This document shows positions 25,201 to 40,200 of a DNA stretch of 64,000 nt, piece by piece. A model generated the notes under the pieces. The model did no database searches. It was not told where the DNA came from and saw nothing but the letters and a program-made list of their open reading frames with translations. A program made the position numbers and the translations under genes. Origin of the DNA: Ceriagrion tenellum (taxonomy: Eukaryota > Arthropoda > Insecta > Odonata > Coenagrionidae); assembly GCA_963169105.1 (NCBI GenBank), contig OY720636.1:69552123-69616122 (forward strand). The letters run 5' to 3'. Position 1 is the first letter of the stretch. Every line of letters begins with the position of its first letter.

Positions 25201-28200
25201 CTCTAAACGTCAATCAACGCGAGTGTACTAGGTACTTGTAAATAAACATTTAACTCTTCTTTGACTTTGTCTTTAACTTTGTCTTGATTTTCAAGTTAAG
25301 ACTGGTCTTTTCCTCAGAAATTTCTGATTATCGTATTCAGCATTCTTGTTCTAATTTAATAAAAAATCCCTTTTTTTGGCAGCAGTACTGCAGGCGTTTT
25401 CCAAATTACCGGGGGATTCTTGACCGCTGTAATCACAAAATACCACCACGCAGCGCAGTAAGCATCGGATTCTTTAAGGCACCCCCACGTCAGATAATAA
25501 AGTTGCAGTGCATTGTCATAAAATAAATATTTTACGTCAAATACGCCATTTTACACCAAACCCTCTTAAATAAGAGCATAATCACTTTCATATATTTCTA
25601 AACGGAGAATTACCTTAGCCCATCGGACAAATGAGGCACGTTCGTTAATCGGCCCTTCACATATTTAAGAACGGCCACAGTCTAAATTTGGCTTGATATT
25701 TATCATGAGCAATTATGACAGTAAAAAGAATTTTAGTTCAAACGATGAAAATAATTTTCATTGCTATCGTTTTTCCTTTCTATATGGTTGCTTCCGCGGG
25801 TGTTTACTTCCCGCAGAAAAAACGACTTCCTCTCGACGAGGAAGAGATCAAAATTGTCGAAAATCAACAGCATGTGAGAGTAAATTGCTCAGACCCCCGA
25901 CAATTAAGATATTATTAACTTTCTACATGAAATTCATGATTATTTATAATTCCAAGAGCGACTCATAGCATCAAGTTCGGTTGATATCACTCTATATTTA
26001 ACTCCACTTCTGTTTGCATCGCTACAGTGCTACGCAAACTATAACTAAGGAAAATTTTCCTTTTAGCTCGTGAGAAAAATATTAAATAATAAAAATAATA
26101 TTCGATGGTATATAATATTATTGACTTCTATTTCACAGTCTTCGGAACATATGTTAGCCAAATACGAGGGGTGATTGCAATGGTAAATTAAATTTATAAT
26201 TACAAAATTATTACATGGATAATTTATGCAGTGCAGGTGAATGATTCACGGAACATATGGCACAAAGCGAGAAAATAAACACATATGTCCTTGGTGTTGT
26301 CATCTCTGAGGCAGGTTCAGGTAGATAATGCTTAATTCCTGATGATATTGGACAAGAGATCATTATGAAAACTCTTTGGATTACGTTAACAAAAAATATT
26401 TTCGACCCTGGGGATGGTGCAACAGGTAAGAATACATTTTCGTAGACCAAAAAAATTCTCCCTAGCCTGGGGCGTAATTGAGCATCTATTAGGTTGTGCA
26501 CCAAGACCCATCAGTTAGAAACCCATCTTTTTACCAATATTTGCTACGTGAAAAAGAGCGCCTCATAAAAACCCGGAGAAAACCAAACATATCTTAGCGA
26601 CTGACATGGCCTCGGGGCAAGTATTGAGCGACGATTTGTACTGCTCCATATGGAACCAAAGAGTTTTAAAGAGAGAGAACCAAAGAAGAAAGAGGCAGTT
26701 TTCCTCTAAATGATAGTTTTCGCGGAAAAGTTGAGAATATAAATAATTTTCTAGTTACAATGGTAATGACCATTGAAGAAAGACTATAAACGAACTCATT
26801 TATCGAAAACTGCACTCTTGAAGCTCCTCCTTTATAAATATATGTATTATAAATATTATACAAAATACGTCATTCCGATAGCTATATGCGCAGTTTCTAT
26901 CTCAGGCATTTAATTAGCTGACATGGTCCAGAGGCTAGTATTATTCAACACTCTGTGCTCCTCCATATGGTAGCAGAGAGGGAGAAATGGCAATTTTCCT
27001 ATAAATGACGTTTCACGGAAAACCTGTCGCTTTAAATAATATTCAAGTAAGAAAGGTGGCAAATATCGATATTAGACTTGAAATCTCATTTAACGAAGAA
27101 CGGCACTCTTAAAGATCTTTCTCTATGAAAAGAATACGTCCGCCGATAGCTGTGTGCGCAGCCATCGACAGTTTCTGTCACTCGTACGTAAATAGCTGAT
27201 ATGGTCTGGAGGCTAGTAGTGCCCAACGCTCTGTGCTCCTCCATATGGAAGCTGAAAGAGACGGCAGTTTTCCTTTAAATGAGGTTTATCTCACGGAAAA
27301 TTTGTCGCTTTAAAACATTTTCAAGCAATAATGATGAGAAGCATAGAAATTAAGAGTTTAACAAAACAAATGGCTGATATGGTCTGGAGGCTAGTAGTGC
27401 CCAACGCTCTCTGCTCCTCCATATGGAAGCTGAAAGAGACGGCAGTTTTCTTTTAAATGAGGTTTATCTCACGGAAAATTTGTCGCTTTAAAACATTTTC
27501 AAGCAATAATGATGAGAAGCATAGAAATTAAGAGTTTAACAAATCTCATTTATCGAAAAACTGCACTCTTGAACATCTTTCTTCATGAAAAAATACATCA
27601 GCCAATAGCCGTATGGACAGTCATCGACAGTTTCTGTCACACGTCTGTAAATAACTGACATGGTCTAGAGGCTAGTATTGTGTAGCGCTCTGTCCTCCTC
27701 CATATGGCAGCTGAAAGAGACGGCAGTTTTCCTTTAAATGAGGTATACCTCACGGAAAAATTGTCGCTTTAAAACATTTTCAAGCAAGAATGATGAGAAG
27801 CATCGAAATCAAGGCTCTATACAAATCTAATTTATCGAAACACTATACTCTGAATCTCTGTATTCATAAGCATATGTCAGTCGATAATTGTGTGCGTAAT
27901 TACGTCTCGACATTTCCGTCACAGACACCCCACCTCCGTCAGGTAAGAATTGCCGCGAATATTTCCGCATTTGTTTGCCCTGTAGTTGACCTTTAAGGTG
28001 GCTGTGTACCACGGTCTCTGCAGACGTCTACGCGCTTTTATGCTACGACTTTGCTTTGCTACTCAAATCAATTCTGTTTGCGAAGGCCTCTTGAACAAGG
28101 ATTGACATTTAAAGTGAGATTAGTGAATGCTCACGTTTCGCTTACAGCATAACTATTTTGACGACGAAGAAACGTGAATTGGTCGCAAATCAGGTCATCG

Positions 28201-31200
28201 CCATGAAGTGTACGAAGCATATTTTTAATAATCTTTCCACTTATTATCAAATGGGAATCCTCGAAATGAGAAGCTGGAAGAAACGAGATGGTTACCAGTG
28301 GACAACTCCCAAGGGAGCGGGGGTAGACTATTAGGCGGTGCCCACCTACCTGTTGATGCTCGCGCCCCCCTTTGCCTACTCTCCGCGTGTTCCTCTCCGG
28401 CGGGGGGCTGCAGCCCCCACAGGCGCACCCGGCGGGCGCTGCTCCGCTCTCCTGCTCCGGGTGATGGGCTGCGTGCCCCGGCCCTCGCCCGACTGGGACG
28501 CGCAACAGAGCGGAGACGTCCGTCCTCAACAGCTCGCGCCCACCCACTCTCCCGAAGAAGCGTCCAACCCCACCCTCTTCCCTCCCGACCTCGACTCTTC
28601 CCCTCTTCCGACAATACCCTTTCCTCCTTTCATTAGAGATGAGCGTCGCTTTGCCTGGAGTCGATAAACATCGATGGTTGAGGTATCGCGTCGGATGACG
28701 GTCGATGCCTCTCCCATCGGCAATAATTTGCAGCAGATCTTCTCGTACGATGGCAGTTTTATTTGACTACAATGGTTTTCATTCGCTACTAATGAGAGCC
28801 AGACAACTTTAACAACAACAACAGACAACTGTACCAAAACTTTAAAATATGAACATACACAACACGGCCTACGCACAGTAAATAAACTTTACGCATTTAC
28901 ATCAGCCAAACTCCTTAAAAGGCGATGTTTGTCGTTAAATTCCTTTTAACTAGCAACTGGTATTCCTGCAATATCGATATTCTTTATTCTTATCTTTCTC
29001 ACCACATTCATTTCGGAATTCCGATCATTTTTACCTGATTTTCTCGTAAGATTATTGGCAATTTATGAGCTAATTTTTTACGCTTGTTTATTATAATGAC
29101 ATATTATGGCAAATCATGTCAAAATCAAGAGTATCAAAACATGTCATAGGAAAATATTTGTCGGTTTCATGAGATAAGTCACAAAATTTGTAATCAATGT
29201 TTTCATACTATCATGGATGAGTTCACCTCCAATTACAATTGTAGAACCCAATTATTTATACTTGAATTTTCATTTGATTCATTATCGGAGAATGTTACGG
29301 CATTTAGCGAAATGTAATGCACGCGGTATTAAAACATATCAGGCTACAGTTTTCACCGGTGATGTTTGTTACAGTAAGCGAAACATGCAACCAAAACATT
29401 CATTATGATGCTAATGGGTACTTGACGTGGCATCCTTTCGTACACTATTGTATTTTTATGAGTATACGTGCTAATAAAATGATGCGTATATTATAATTTA
29501 TACGACTTGATTAAAATCGAGTTCTCAACCTTTCTTTTAGCCCTCAATACTTTTATATCGGTTGCCTCGATTTCTTTTCAATGTCAACTCGATTATCGAT
29601 GCTGTTGAGTCCTCGATTCTCCACGCCACCTTCCATTAGCGGCAATCCCGCACCCAACCGGTAACCGCCCGTACTCTTGCCCCCACATTCGCCCGCCGCC
29701 CCCGCCCGCATCACTCCTCCGGCGCCGTATTGATCGCTCTCCGAGAGAGCACACGGGGCGAGATGGAGGCGAGAAATAAAAACAGGGGAAAAAATAAATG
29801 AAGGGGGTAGATGCGGCGCGTGTGTACGCGTGAGGGAGGGCAGACGAAGATCGGGGAACCCTCCCTCCCGCCCACTCAGTGAGGAGCGCGTGGGCAGAAT
29901 GGGTGGGTTCAAGTGGCCGGGTGAGCCAGGGGTCGGTTCTTGGTTGATTGAGTCGCATGCCACGGATTCTCGGTCCTCGGTAGGAAGGAAAGAATGGAGA
30001 GGGCACTCCGCCCATTCCGATTGGCGAGAAAACCGCTCTCTTATATAATTTGATTCGGGAAGTGTGAGTGGCGGTGGGTGTCTCTCTCTCTCTTTATCAC
30101 TCTCCACGAGCATGGGGCTTACATTCATCGGACGGCATCCTCGTATTCTTTCCTCCTTTCCCTCTCTCCTCTCGTCTCTTATCACTCAATATAAGGTAGT
30201 TTTAGCGAGATAGTTCCCTTGTCATTTTGGAGACCATATTCGAAAAATGCGTTTTCATGTCAGCAGCTGTAGGAAGCATGACTTAAATATTGCATAATGC
30301 ATGGTGCAGTTATATAATTTATACGACTGAAATTCTAAGAAAAAAATAGCAATATTTTTTAAAAGTCTTTATATAACTCATTTTTCCTCGCGATACGTTT
30401 AAAACTCCTTCACAATGGAAGGTTTTTTTGCGATTCTGAAAAATTACTGCGGTGCCATAATGATTTATTTAAAAAATAGCTTAAATAACATAAACTACGC
30501 ACAAATAATATTTTGACGAGATCTAAGAGTTAGAAATTCTTCATTTTTTAATAAGGAGTCTTTGACGTACCATATTCCAAGTAAAAGGCTGGTATTTTTC
30601 GACAAAAATCTTAGAAAGTAGTTCGGTAAGAGGCTAATGTTTTGGTATCTTCGGTGGGGTGAGATATTTTCATTTGAAATGAGGCCCAATCCTTTGGGTC
30701 CTAGGTGAAATTATATTTACTACCTTAACCCCCAACATCAACACTCAGCCCCTTCTCCTCCTCCACACGCGCATGTCATTTCCTCATTTTTAATTCATAT
30801 TGAAACATCTCTCTGAAGGGTGGTTGGAGCGATTTTTGTTCACGCACAGATTTGCTTGCAACTTTGCATGCTTTCACTCATTTGTAATACGTAAATACAC
30901 AAGTGAGAAAATTTCATATTATCGATTTGGCCTAGGTGATTCCAAGCTGTTTTAACACGGTGCCTTACGGCACTTGATAAATATTTCTTAAAAAATCGAC
31001 TACATAAGTACAGATTTTCTCCTACACGCGGAATAATTCGTGTCATTGTATGACAAAGATAGCAAACAAATATTAAGATATAATACCGAGTAAATATCAC
31101 ATATTTCCATGTATAAAATAATTTTTCACATTGTATATACCTACATTCCACACTTTTTCATTTTCACCGACCATGGTTTCGACATACAATGTTATTTCGA

Positions 31201-34200
31201 AACCATGGTAGGCGAAAAAAAAAGTGTGGAATGTAAAAAGTGATAAATTATTCCATGTGTCACGTTTCCACAAATTTAAGCCTGAAACTGTAACAAGTAT
31301 AATTTACATGTAGTTTTCACTTCAATTTGTTCATTCCGTACCGCAAACCCAAGTGCCAACAACGCCTTAATTAAGTCAAAAATGTTAAAATATAACTCTT
31401 GCTTAACTTATATTGCTAATTACGTAGTGATTACTGCTGTATAAATAGGTATAATTAAGAGAAATGGGTTCAAGAACATTGTAACTTACATTTGTCATTT
31501 GTAACTTAAGTTGTTATAATGCACTCAAGGACTCGCGTTTACCGCTCCGACTACCTTAAATGCCTTCACCGGATTACGCGCATCCAGAGCAAGTGCTTTA
31601 ACCTGGATTAATCGTGTATACATCGTTCTCGATGATCATGGGACCAGCAGAAGTGTATAACCAACCTCGGATGAGTTAGAGAAACGTTCTCGAAGATTGT
31701 GGGTTAAATACCACCTGGGCGGTTTTTTACCATTCAGGACTGGGTTGCGCCTGTTTTTTACTGCACAAAATTAATTGATCTTCCTTGGAGGGGGCAATTG
31801 TCAATAAATAATTAATAAAATGTGACATAAAGTATTCATAATATATTTTCATGGAGCTGGGCACTATAAGGATCGGAAGCATGGACCGTTGGAAAATCAG
31901 ACCGGAACAGACTAAAAGCCCTCGAAGCCTGGCGCTGGCGAAGGTTGCTAAAGATAAAATGGATGGGATAAATAAGGAATGGTAAAGTTTACAGAAGAAT
32001 AGAACAGTTAAGGATCATATGGAGCACCATACAGGAAAGAAGAACCAGATGGATTGAACACAGCCTGAGAAACAATGGGTTTGTGAAGAACATAATTGAA
32101 GGAAAAATAGAGGGAAAAGTCCCCAGAGGAAGACCAAGGAATAAGTTCGTGACCAAATAAAGAGGAGAGTACAAAGGAAGAGCTACCACGAAGTGAGGGA
32201 ACTGGTATTAGAAAGGGAAGGATGGAGGACTGTAGTCAAGCAACCTTAGGATTGAACGATCAGTGAATGAATAATAATATTTACTATCGAGGATGTTGTG
32301 GGATAGCCGTTTCAAGAAGTTAATTAGTTAATTAAGAAAAATTTTTTTCAATCTTTTTTTTAAAGAAAAAAAAACTTATTTCACGCCCCCCCTTATTTCA
32401 ACCACTTCCCTCTCCTTGAGATTTCATATATAAGCTGTGCTGTCTTTTGGGGTTTTTTATTCTGTAATCTTGATAATGGCCTGAAAAGGCCGAAACCGGT
32501 TGATTTGTGGTTTAAATATATTGGTGGAAAAACACTAAGTGGTTTCATTCTTAACGTGAATAAGAGAAATTTTTCAATTAATTTTATCAGTCATTAAGAT
32601 GGATTCACATGATTTTCAAGATATAAAGCTTCAAGAAAGCAGGTTTCACGTCAAATGAGCCCTTTAAAATTATACAAATCACTGAGACTTGATCGAAAAA
32701 TCAAATTAACCTACTGGAAAGCTGCTAACTTTCCATTCATCTCTCAGGTGGAAATGTAATTATTTCAGAAGTGAAACTTCTTCCTTCCTTGTGAGAGTAT
32801 TTGCCTTTCGGCGATATACAGAAGTTCACCAGGTGGAGCGTTTTCTATGGAACGGAGGTCTCTCATTCTAAACTGGGTGTGGCCTCCCGGGGATCGTCCA
32901 GCTAAACTCGAGCTGTCTCTTTGCCTAGGGACCAGGACATTCTGAAAAAACCACGGGGGCACAGGGGAAGTAACTGCCCCTGTTCCCCTACCCTGATGTG
33001 TGAATTTCACCTGGGATTTGTACCCGTGAGCTCGTCCAACAAGCCGACTTTCCGGGTCTAGAATATTACATTGGGTATATCAAGGGGTGCGAAGGACACC
33101 GGGGCGTAGTTTTGATTGGTTTCGTATAAACTCGAAAATGGAAAAATTGATCTTCATAAACGATCAATTTTTTCCATCATAGCTATGCGTCGCGTCGCGA
33201 CGACTTTTCGGATCACAATAAAGTAATCGTATTTCTAAATCAAATTTGACTCTTATTTAAATATAAGCCCATGTGGGCTTTTGATAGCACCGTTTTGACC
33301 TAGAAAAGCGCTCACATTATCTTCCACTCATCGAATATATTTGCCCTATGAAATCCATTCCTGTACACTACACTTATGTCTAGACCTCCATAAATATCCA
33401 TTAGCCTTCACTATTATCATACTCCTAAATCAAACTTGACTTCTAATGAACATTTAAGTCTATGAGGACTTTTGCTAGCACCGTTTTAACCTGAAAAGCG
33501 CTCACATCTCATCTCGCATTGACCTCCATAAATATCCATTAACCTTCACTTTTTTTTAACACCAACCTGCATCAAGTTTCAACAGCCTTCCATTAACCTA
33601 TAAAACCTATTCCGTTCCTCCCTTTTCCTCACTTCTCAAACGTTCTCCGATTACGGCTTCAACATGCCCCTGCCACCTGTTGGCTACCCGGGACCTATCT
33701 TTTCTCCCACGTTATTCCTTCAATCAAATCACTTCTCACACCTCTATGGATAGCAATCCATCAATTGTATGTTTTTCTGGCCCTTTCATAGCCGTCCATT
33801 TCCTATCTCACAAATGAAATTCGTCATCATTGAAGCTGAATAAACATTTAAATAAACGTTAAGACTCGTTGATTTACCGATGGCCGTACACTGTAAAAAT
33901 CGATTTTCCCTCTCCTGAAGAATGAACAGAGTAAACTAGAGGAACCGATAAGAGCCAGGTTGTAAAATGCCCGGTCAACTTTAGCCATGAAATGTCAGAA
34001 ACTTTGCGGCCATGTAATTTAAATGAGAGTTCTTGTTTGATTATTTTGAGCTGTTTCTGGGGCGACAAACCAAAAGTGAGCGTCATTGATCTGAAAGCGT
34101 GTTCCAGATCAGCCATTTTCCCTTGAAATTGGTGCAGAAGATATTGCAAAAACGGTCCCGATGGTGCCGTTTTGACTGTTTATTATGGGATCCGTGGTAT

Positions 34201-37200
34201 ACGTGCTCATCTTTCTTTCATTATTGGGTATTCAAATGTTCATTTACACCCCGCGACGTGTCAGAATGTCTACCACTAAAGAGACTCTCTCAAATTGTAC
34301 CTTTGAGCGTCGTAGAGGCGATTATAATCATGAACGTACTTCTCTGTCTTCTATCGATTTACCAGCTTCATCGCGGAAGCCGATTTTTATTTCGAAGTGT
34401 CATTTTTGTGTTTTTCTAAGTATGATCTGGCATTGGGAATTATACCCCTCATGAGCATTTATACTACGCACTAATTTTTAAAAACTATATTTACCACGTT
34501 TAGCTTCATGTTAGAGGCAATAATTGATCTTCATGAATACGCCATAAGACCAAAATTAGGTCATTGCCAAGAGATAGTGCATGCCGGAAACTAAACGCCC
34601 GCGAGGAATAGAAAGATTAAAATAGGATATTTGGTGTATCAAAAAGGTCGATAAAATAAAATTTTATCACACATGAAAAAAAGGGAAGCTGACTCCATCG
34701 GTAATTGTATTCATTATTTGCCATTAAGAGACTAAGGACAACGTTCGGCACTCGTCTACCAAGAAGCCATTGGTATTTCGGCGAAAAGTTTCGTTTTCCC
34801 GATCACGAGTCAAGCACAACTGTCCACTATCACAAATATGAGTTATCAATATCACGATCATCGGCATTAATCAATATGATTATTTTCAACTGAATAAATC
34901 TCGAAAGAAAGCAGTTTCACTCTACCACTGGATAAGACAGGAAAATAATCGAGAATGAACACATCAAAACGTGGAGATATCTCCCTTACAACTAGTTATA
35001 AGGATTCATAAATTTACTGCACGAGGGCTTCTTAATATACCTATTTTTCTCGTGAAATTTCCAAAGAGGTGATACCTAAAAAATCCACCATAAATGATCG
35101 ACAGGCATTCCAGACCTGCGCGATGGAATACCATGGAGAAGCTAAACTGTTTCAGTTTTGAAATCTAGCCGATAAATTTAGACTAATTCGAAGAATTATT
35201 TAACGATTCCTTGCAAATCAATTATCTTACATATTTTTTTAAATTACGAGGATGCACTTTTGATCATTTTTACACTAGTGAAATAAACCAGGAGGAAATA
35301 TTACAGCCAAAGGGAAATAACGAGCATTTAATTCAAGCAAAGCACGAAAAGAGCAGAAAATATCAGAACCAGCAGTATACCTATACTCCTGGCCATTTCT
35401 GGAACCTGCATCAAAGGTAAATTAATATACGACAGAAAGAAATGAGGTCGCCAAGTTTTCAAAGAACGGCGTCGTATAAGGATCGAATGAATCACTTCAA
35501 TGGTTTTGTTGTATTTAAACTCTTTCCGACGTCGATCGGCATGCACTGTATGAATTATATTATTATTTCACTCATTCAAAAAAATAGTGAAAACCGCATA
35601 GTGAAAACTAGGCTAAAATATACTAATTGTACGTTTTCTGGGCATATTTTTTTAAAGAAATGTATATTTTTAGGAGAAGTTAGATAATGAAAGAATAATG
35701 AATGGGTAATATTCCACACTTTTAATTACATAACTGCGACTGACCGGTTTTGATGCTTACAACATCACTATCAGAGACATTATATTAAGTCGAGTACAAG
35801 AGGCGTTATATATGTATGCGTGGAAGGATATGGGGAAAGGGTTGGGGTGTGTGAAAGGGTCATAGGGAGGATAGTGAGAGGATAGAGGGGAGACGAAGTT
35901 ACGCAAATTTCTTTTTTCTCCCTCAAGGCTCCAAGAGAAAGTGCTATGTAAGGAGGGTGGTAATTTATTATTGAGCTCATATTTACATCTGTAAAATGCG
36001 GATAATAGTAAATGTATCACGGGAAAAATATCAGAGATTTCTCTGGTTGATAGGTCACCTAGGCCCGTTGTGACACAGACTTGGAAGATTTATGCCTTTT
36101 TGATATTATCGGGATACACGCTAATAGGAGGATTGGAAATAGATGTAATTGCTTCAGTCTATTAACGAATTTCCCATACGTATGAAAGTGGCATAAGTCG
36201 TTTTCGTAACGATAGGCCGCATCGACGTATAAGCCACACTTTGCATAAGACCAACGTTGCATTCATACGCAAACTCGCCGAGTTACTGTTATTTGCGATC
36301 AAATCCCATGTACGAGACCGTTTGACAGTTTACCAGAGTTTAATGCCACTCCATGAAAGCCACATGCGACGACGAGATGATCAGACAAGCATAGCGGTTG
36401 ATACTCTTAACTGGGAGGTTAATTATTATTGGGTTGGTTCCAAAATAACGTAAAATCAAATAAAATTCAATTATTTGAGAAAAACAAACATATGTCTTTC
36501 CCGCAACGACTTTCTTATCAATCACTCATTGATTCCAAACTAATCGATGTGCTCACCGTATATTTTCCTCTCCTTTTATCTCAGCAACCAATCAAGAAAT
36601 AGTCACATTAACTTTGGTCTTATGATTCTTGAATGCGTCAACAGGAAGTCTGCTTCTCACAGCTACTGCACTGTTTATTTCCTCCGAAGTTCATTAAATT
36701 TGAAAAATAAAAGTATTTTTACCGGCCTGCCAAATTTAAAAAGATTTCTGGTCAAATTCAATTGCGTATCCTTGATATATAACTTAGAATATAAGAAATC
36801 AAATTTTAAAAATTCATTTATAATATAAAACTAACCAAATAATAATACTTTAAAAAAATAACCAATCAAAGAGTACCAGACTCGTGAAATGATAGATTCT
36901 TACACTTCATATTCTACTGCAAGTAGCTCCATACACCATATCATGTATCAGCATGTGAACATACCGAACACCAAAATCTTCGGCAATTTTGCATGATAGC
37001 TTAAATGATGCGGATATTATTAAAATAAAAAGAAATTTCATGATTTTGCCAGTTTAATTATTCCGACATGCACCACGCGGCCACGTGGAAAGAGCCAGTA
37101 GCTGAGCAGTAAAAGGCACCAGTGATTCACCGCTCGACAAACCAAATCATTATCCGACACCACATCTGATTCATTCATTACGGTAATCTCCTGGGTAAGA

Positions 37201-40200
37201 TAGATACCAAATGTCACCCGCGATTTCAATGATTCCGCTACGCAAGCTTTCTAAATGCGGTCCAAGCCGTGGAACCACATAAGCACACGCCGAAAACTTG
37301 ATAAGTTAATGAGATACCCAGCTTGATCCTCTGTAGACAATCTAATAAATCTCCCCTCCACCTATGTCTCTCAAAGGCTCTTGTAGATATACTTATCTAA
37401 TATGTTGACCCAATAAAACCTGCAAAGTTGTGAATTATGGTAATTTAGCAATAGAGATTCCTCCAATTCAGTTCATAACTCTTCATTGCAAGTCGTAACC
37501 GACGTTTATGCAACTTGATTAGATCTCGTGTTTATATAATAACTGAAAGCATGCTTTTGGTTATGTAAAAGACCTTTAAATGATACCGAATTCTAGCCTA
37601 AGGAATGAATAACGGGATGTAATCGGTGGGAGTGTCACTGGTACGTTCGGCGGTTCTAATTACTTGTTGGAAATTGAGATCTAACTTATGTCAATCACAG
37701 CATAGCATAACAGCAAAGGAGGTATCCACATAAAATGGCAGTGGCAGCTTGTATGGCATCCTACCTTGTATGTAATAGCTTCCTACCTTGATTAATTTGG
37801 TTTGAGTCCCTCCGATGACGTTTACTTTGAAGTTTCGAGTATCCTATCCAATTACGTGAAAAGAGTTCCATGATCTGCTCAACGTTTGTCACATGGGATG
37901 TTTAACTGTCCATCCTTCAGCAATTTTCGTATACTTGGCGAAAAATCCGACTGATTTCCTAGTCTCCTTGATCCACAATGGTTATTTGCTTCCGATTCCA
38001 GAGAGATCAATTGGTCTCTGGACTGCGCACTTACTATTTAAACTCCTTCACCATGACTGATAAGATCACCAAACGTCGAAAATCCGGGCTGAGAACCACA
38101 AAATCTTCTGCGTTAAAATTCAGTACATCGAAAGAAGTTACTCTCTATTAGCACTATGCCATCAACAGATGGTAACTGAAAAATATAACTTAAAATTGTA
38201 TCAAACTGCGTTTAGAATTTCTAACGTGAATGAAACAAAAATTGCTCAACTTTAAGGACAAATGCGATTCTTCTTTTGTTTGAACATTAAATAATTCTCC
38301 GCAGGATTTACTACAAATTACGAAATTAATTTTTATGGTCTTGAGACAAGCATGCCAGTAGAGGTTATTCCATTTGTATAGCCATGCATAAATCATGAAC
38401 TTATACTTTTAAGAACAAACAGAATTCACTGGAAAGCTTTCTGAGTCCACGGTGAAGTCTTCAATGACAAGATAAGCGGAAATCATGTGGGGAGTGGAGC
38501 TGAGTCATGATTGCATTATCTAATATCGATTTGCTGATGTTATCACTATGGATGAGCTTACCGTTTATTTCAAAACATACAAGTGAAGTCAAGCTATACG
38601 ACTTGAGGGCAAATATTCATTGAAAATCATAAGTGAGGAATGGTGAGCTGACCGAAAATATGTGACTTGAATCTATAAGTGAAAGCAGAAATTTTAAAAC
38701 CAAATGAAAAACGAATTATTTGTGATTGCAGATGAAAGCAAGTTTCTCTGATACATCCCCTTTTCTAAATTATGTAAAAAAAACTCTAAAGGAAACTGAC
38801 ATAAAGTAAATATTGTCGTCTTAAAAAATATATCACGGCTATTTCATTTCAATGAGTGATAGCTGCATATTTTGCCTTGGGTAGACCTAACTTTCACCCT
38901 ACAAATAAAATGGAATTCATCATAGTTTATAAGTTATTTAGAAAAATGTAGAATGGATAGCGTTTATACGAGTGCATTTGAAATCAGCTCAGGGTGTGGG
39001 AGTCAGAATAGACGAAACTGGCCTCAAAACCCTACCGTCATGAGTTTGATTCCCACTTCGGGTAAAGACACTTTCTTTGTCTCAGAATAAAACACAAAAC
39101 CCAAGCCGCGATCATTCAGGGTTTTTTTAAAATTATCTAAAGGAAATATTCCACATGCATAGAGGGAGAAGGAGGGAGAGACTTTAAGGGTAATCATTTT
39201 CTGTTAATCGTTATTATATACATGGGTAATCTCCTACATAACAATTCCTTGAATCTACGCCTTGCCCAAAAAAGTAATGTTTTTTCCCACATATTTTTCT
39301 CTAAGGATATACATTCTACAAAAGTGAAATCTACACTTATGAAAGATTGATATTTTATCCACTCACTGCATATATTTTTCCACATTATATCGTTTAATTT
39401 CTATTGCCTTTCTCCGGCGATTCACTAGGACGTGTATGCCCTGTCGGTACCAGTCCTCGCTCTGCGTGTGGAGCCAGGTTTTCACTGCGCGAATCACCTC
39501 TTCGTCGTCCGATGTAGTAGTGAGGAGAAGTTCTCAGTGTATTTATTCAAAACGAATCAGAAAAGAAGAGAAATTACGGAGCAATTTACATTTGTTCACG
39601 TCTTTAGTTTGTGCCAGAGTGGTATTTGCGAGCCTGATCTTTCTGTTTGTCATCTGCAGAGTCCACATAATTGGTCCGAGCTCTCAGACATAAGGCGTTC
39701 TGATGACTTGATAAGGCTTTGTGACCAATGGAGATGCGTCCCTCGATGCGTCCTAGTTGGACTTTTTAAAAAATGATGAGAATTACTCTCATACTAAAGT
39801 CATTTGATTGCAAATTACAATACAGTAAGTCCTCGGTATGCGTCCTTTCGATTTACGTCTGATTCGATGTTAAGTCCATGATGACAAGGGTCGTCGGAAA
39901 ATTTTTCCCTGTTTAATGCTACAAAAATAGACCATACGTTCATATGCTTGCGTTTTTTGATAACTGAGACATAATCATCCTATCTGAAATAGCTATTTTT
40001 TCCGGGATAAAGGCAAAAAACGAATTTTGAAATTAACGCCTTGACTTATCTTTGGATTTAACTGGTCACGAATACCTGGATTCGTTTTACGCTGTTTTGA
40101 CTTATACGTCGCTCTCCTTCCACACGCATCTCCGACATAAATTGAGGACTTAAAGCAGGAATTTTTGCATATGAAAAAAATTATTTCACGCCTCATTCTC

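Noticed and set aside
26594..27926. CRISPR-like array
   Set aside because: Units are about 280 bases, diverged, and without short identical repeats separated by unique spacers; this is eukaryotic tandem DNA.
28131..28876. Several open frames of 109-138 codons on both strands
   Set aside because: Overlapping frames in a GC-rich island. The longest minus ones open at non-ATG codons, and none has a domain.
29553..30185. 210-codon minus-strand open frame, with a 140-codon overlap
   Set aside because: It lies in a CpG-rich island, is low in complexity and matches no family; a product of base composition.
39432..39776. 114-codon plus-strand frame
   Set aside because: It is the antisense of the mariner transposase tail.
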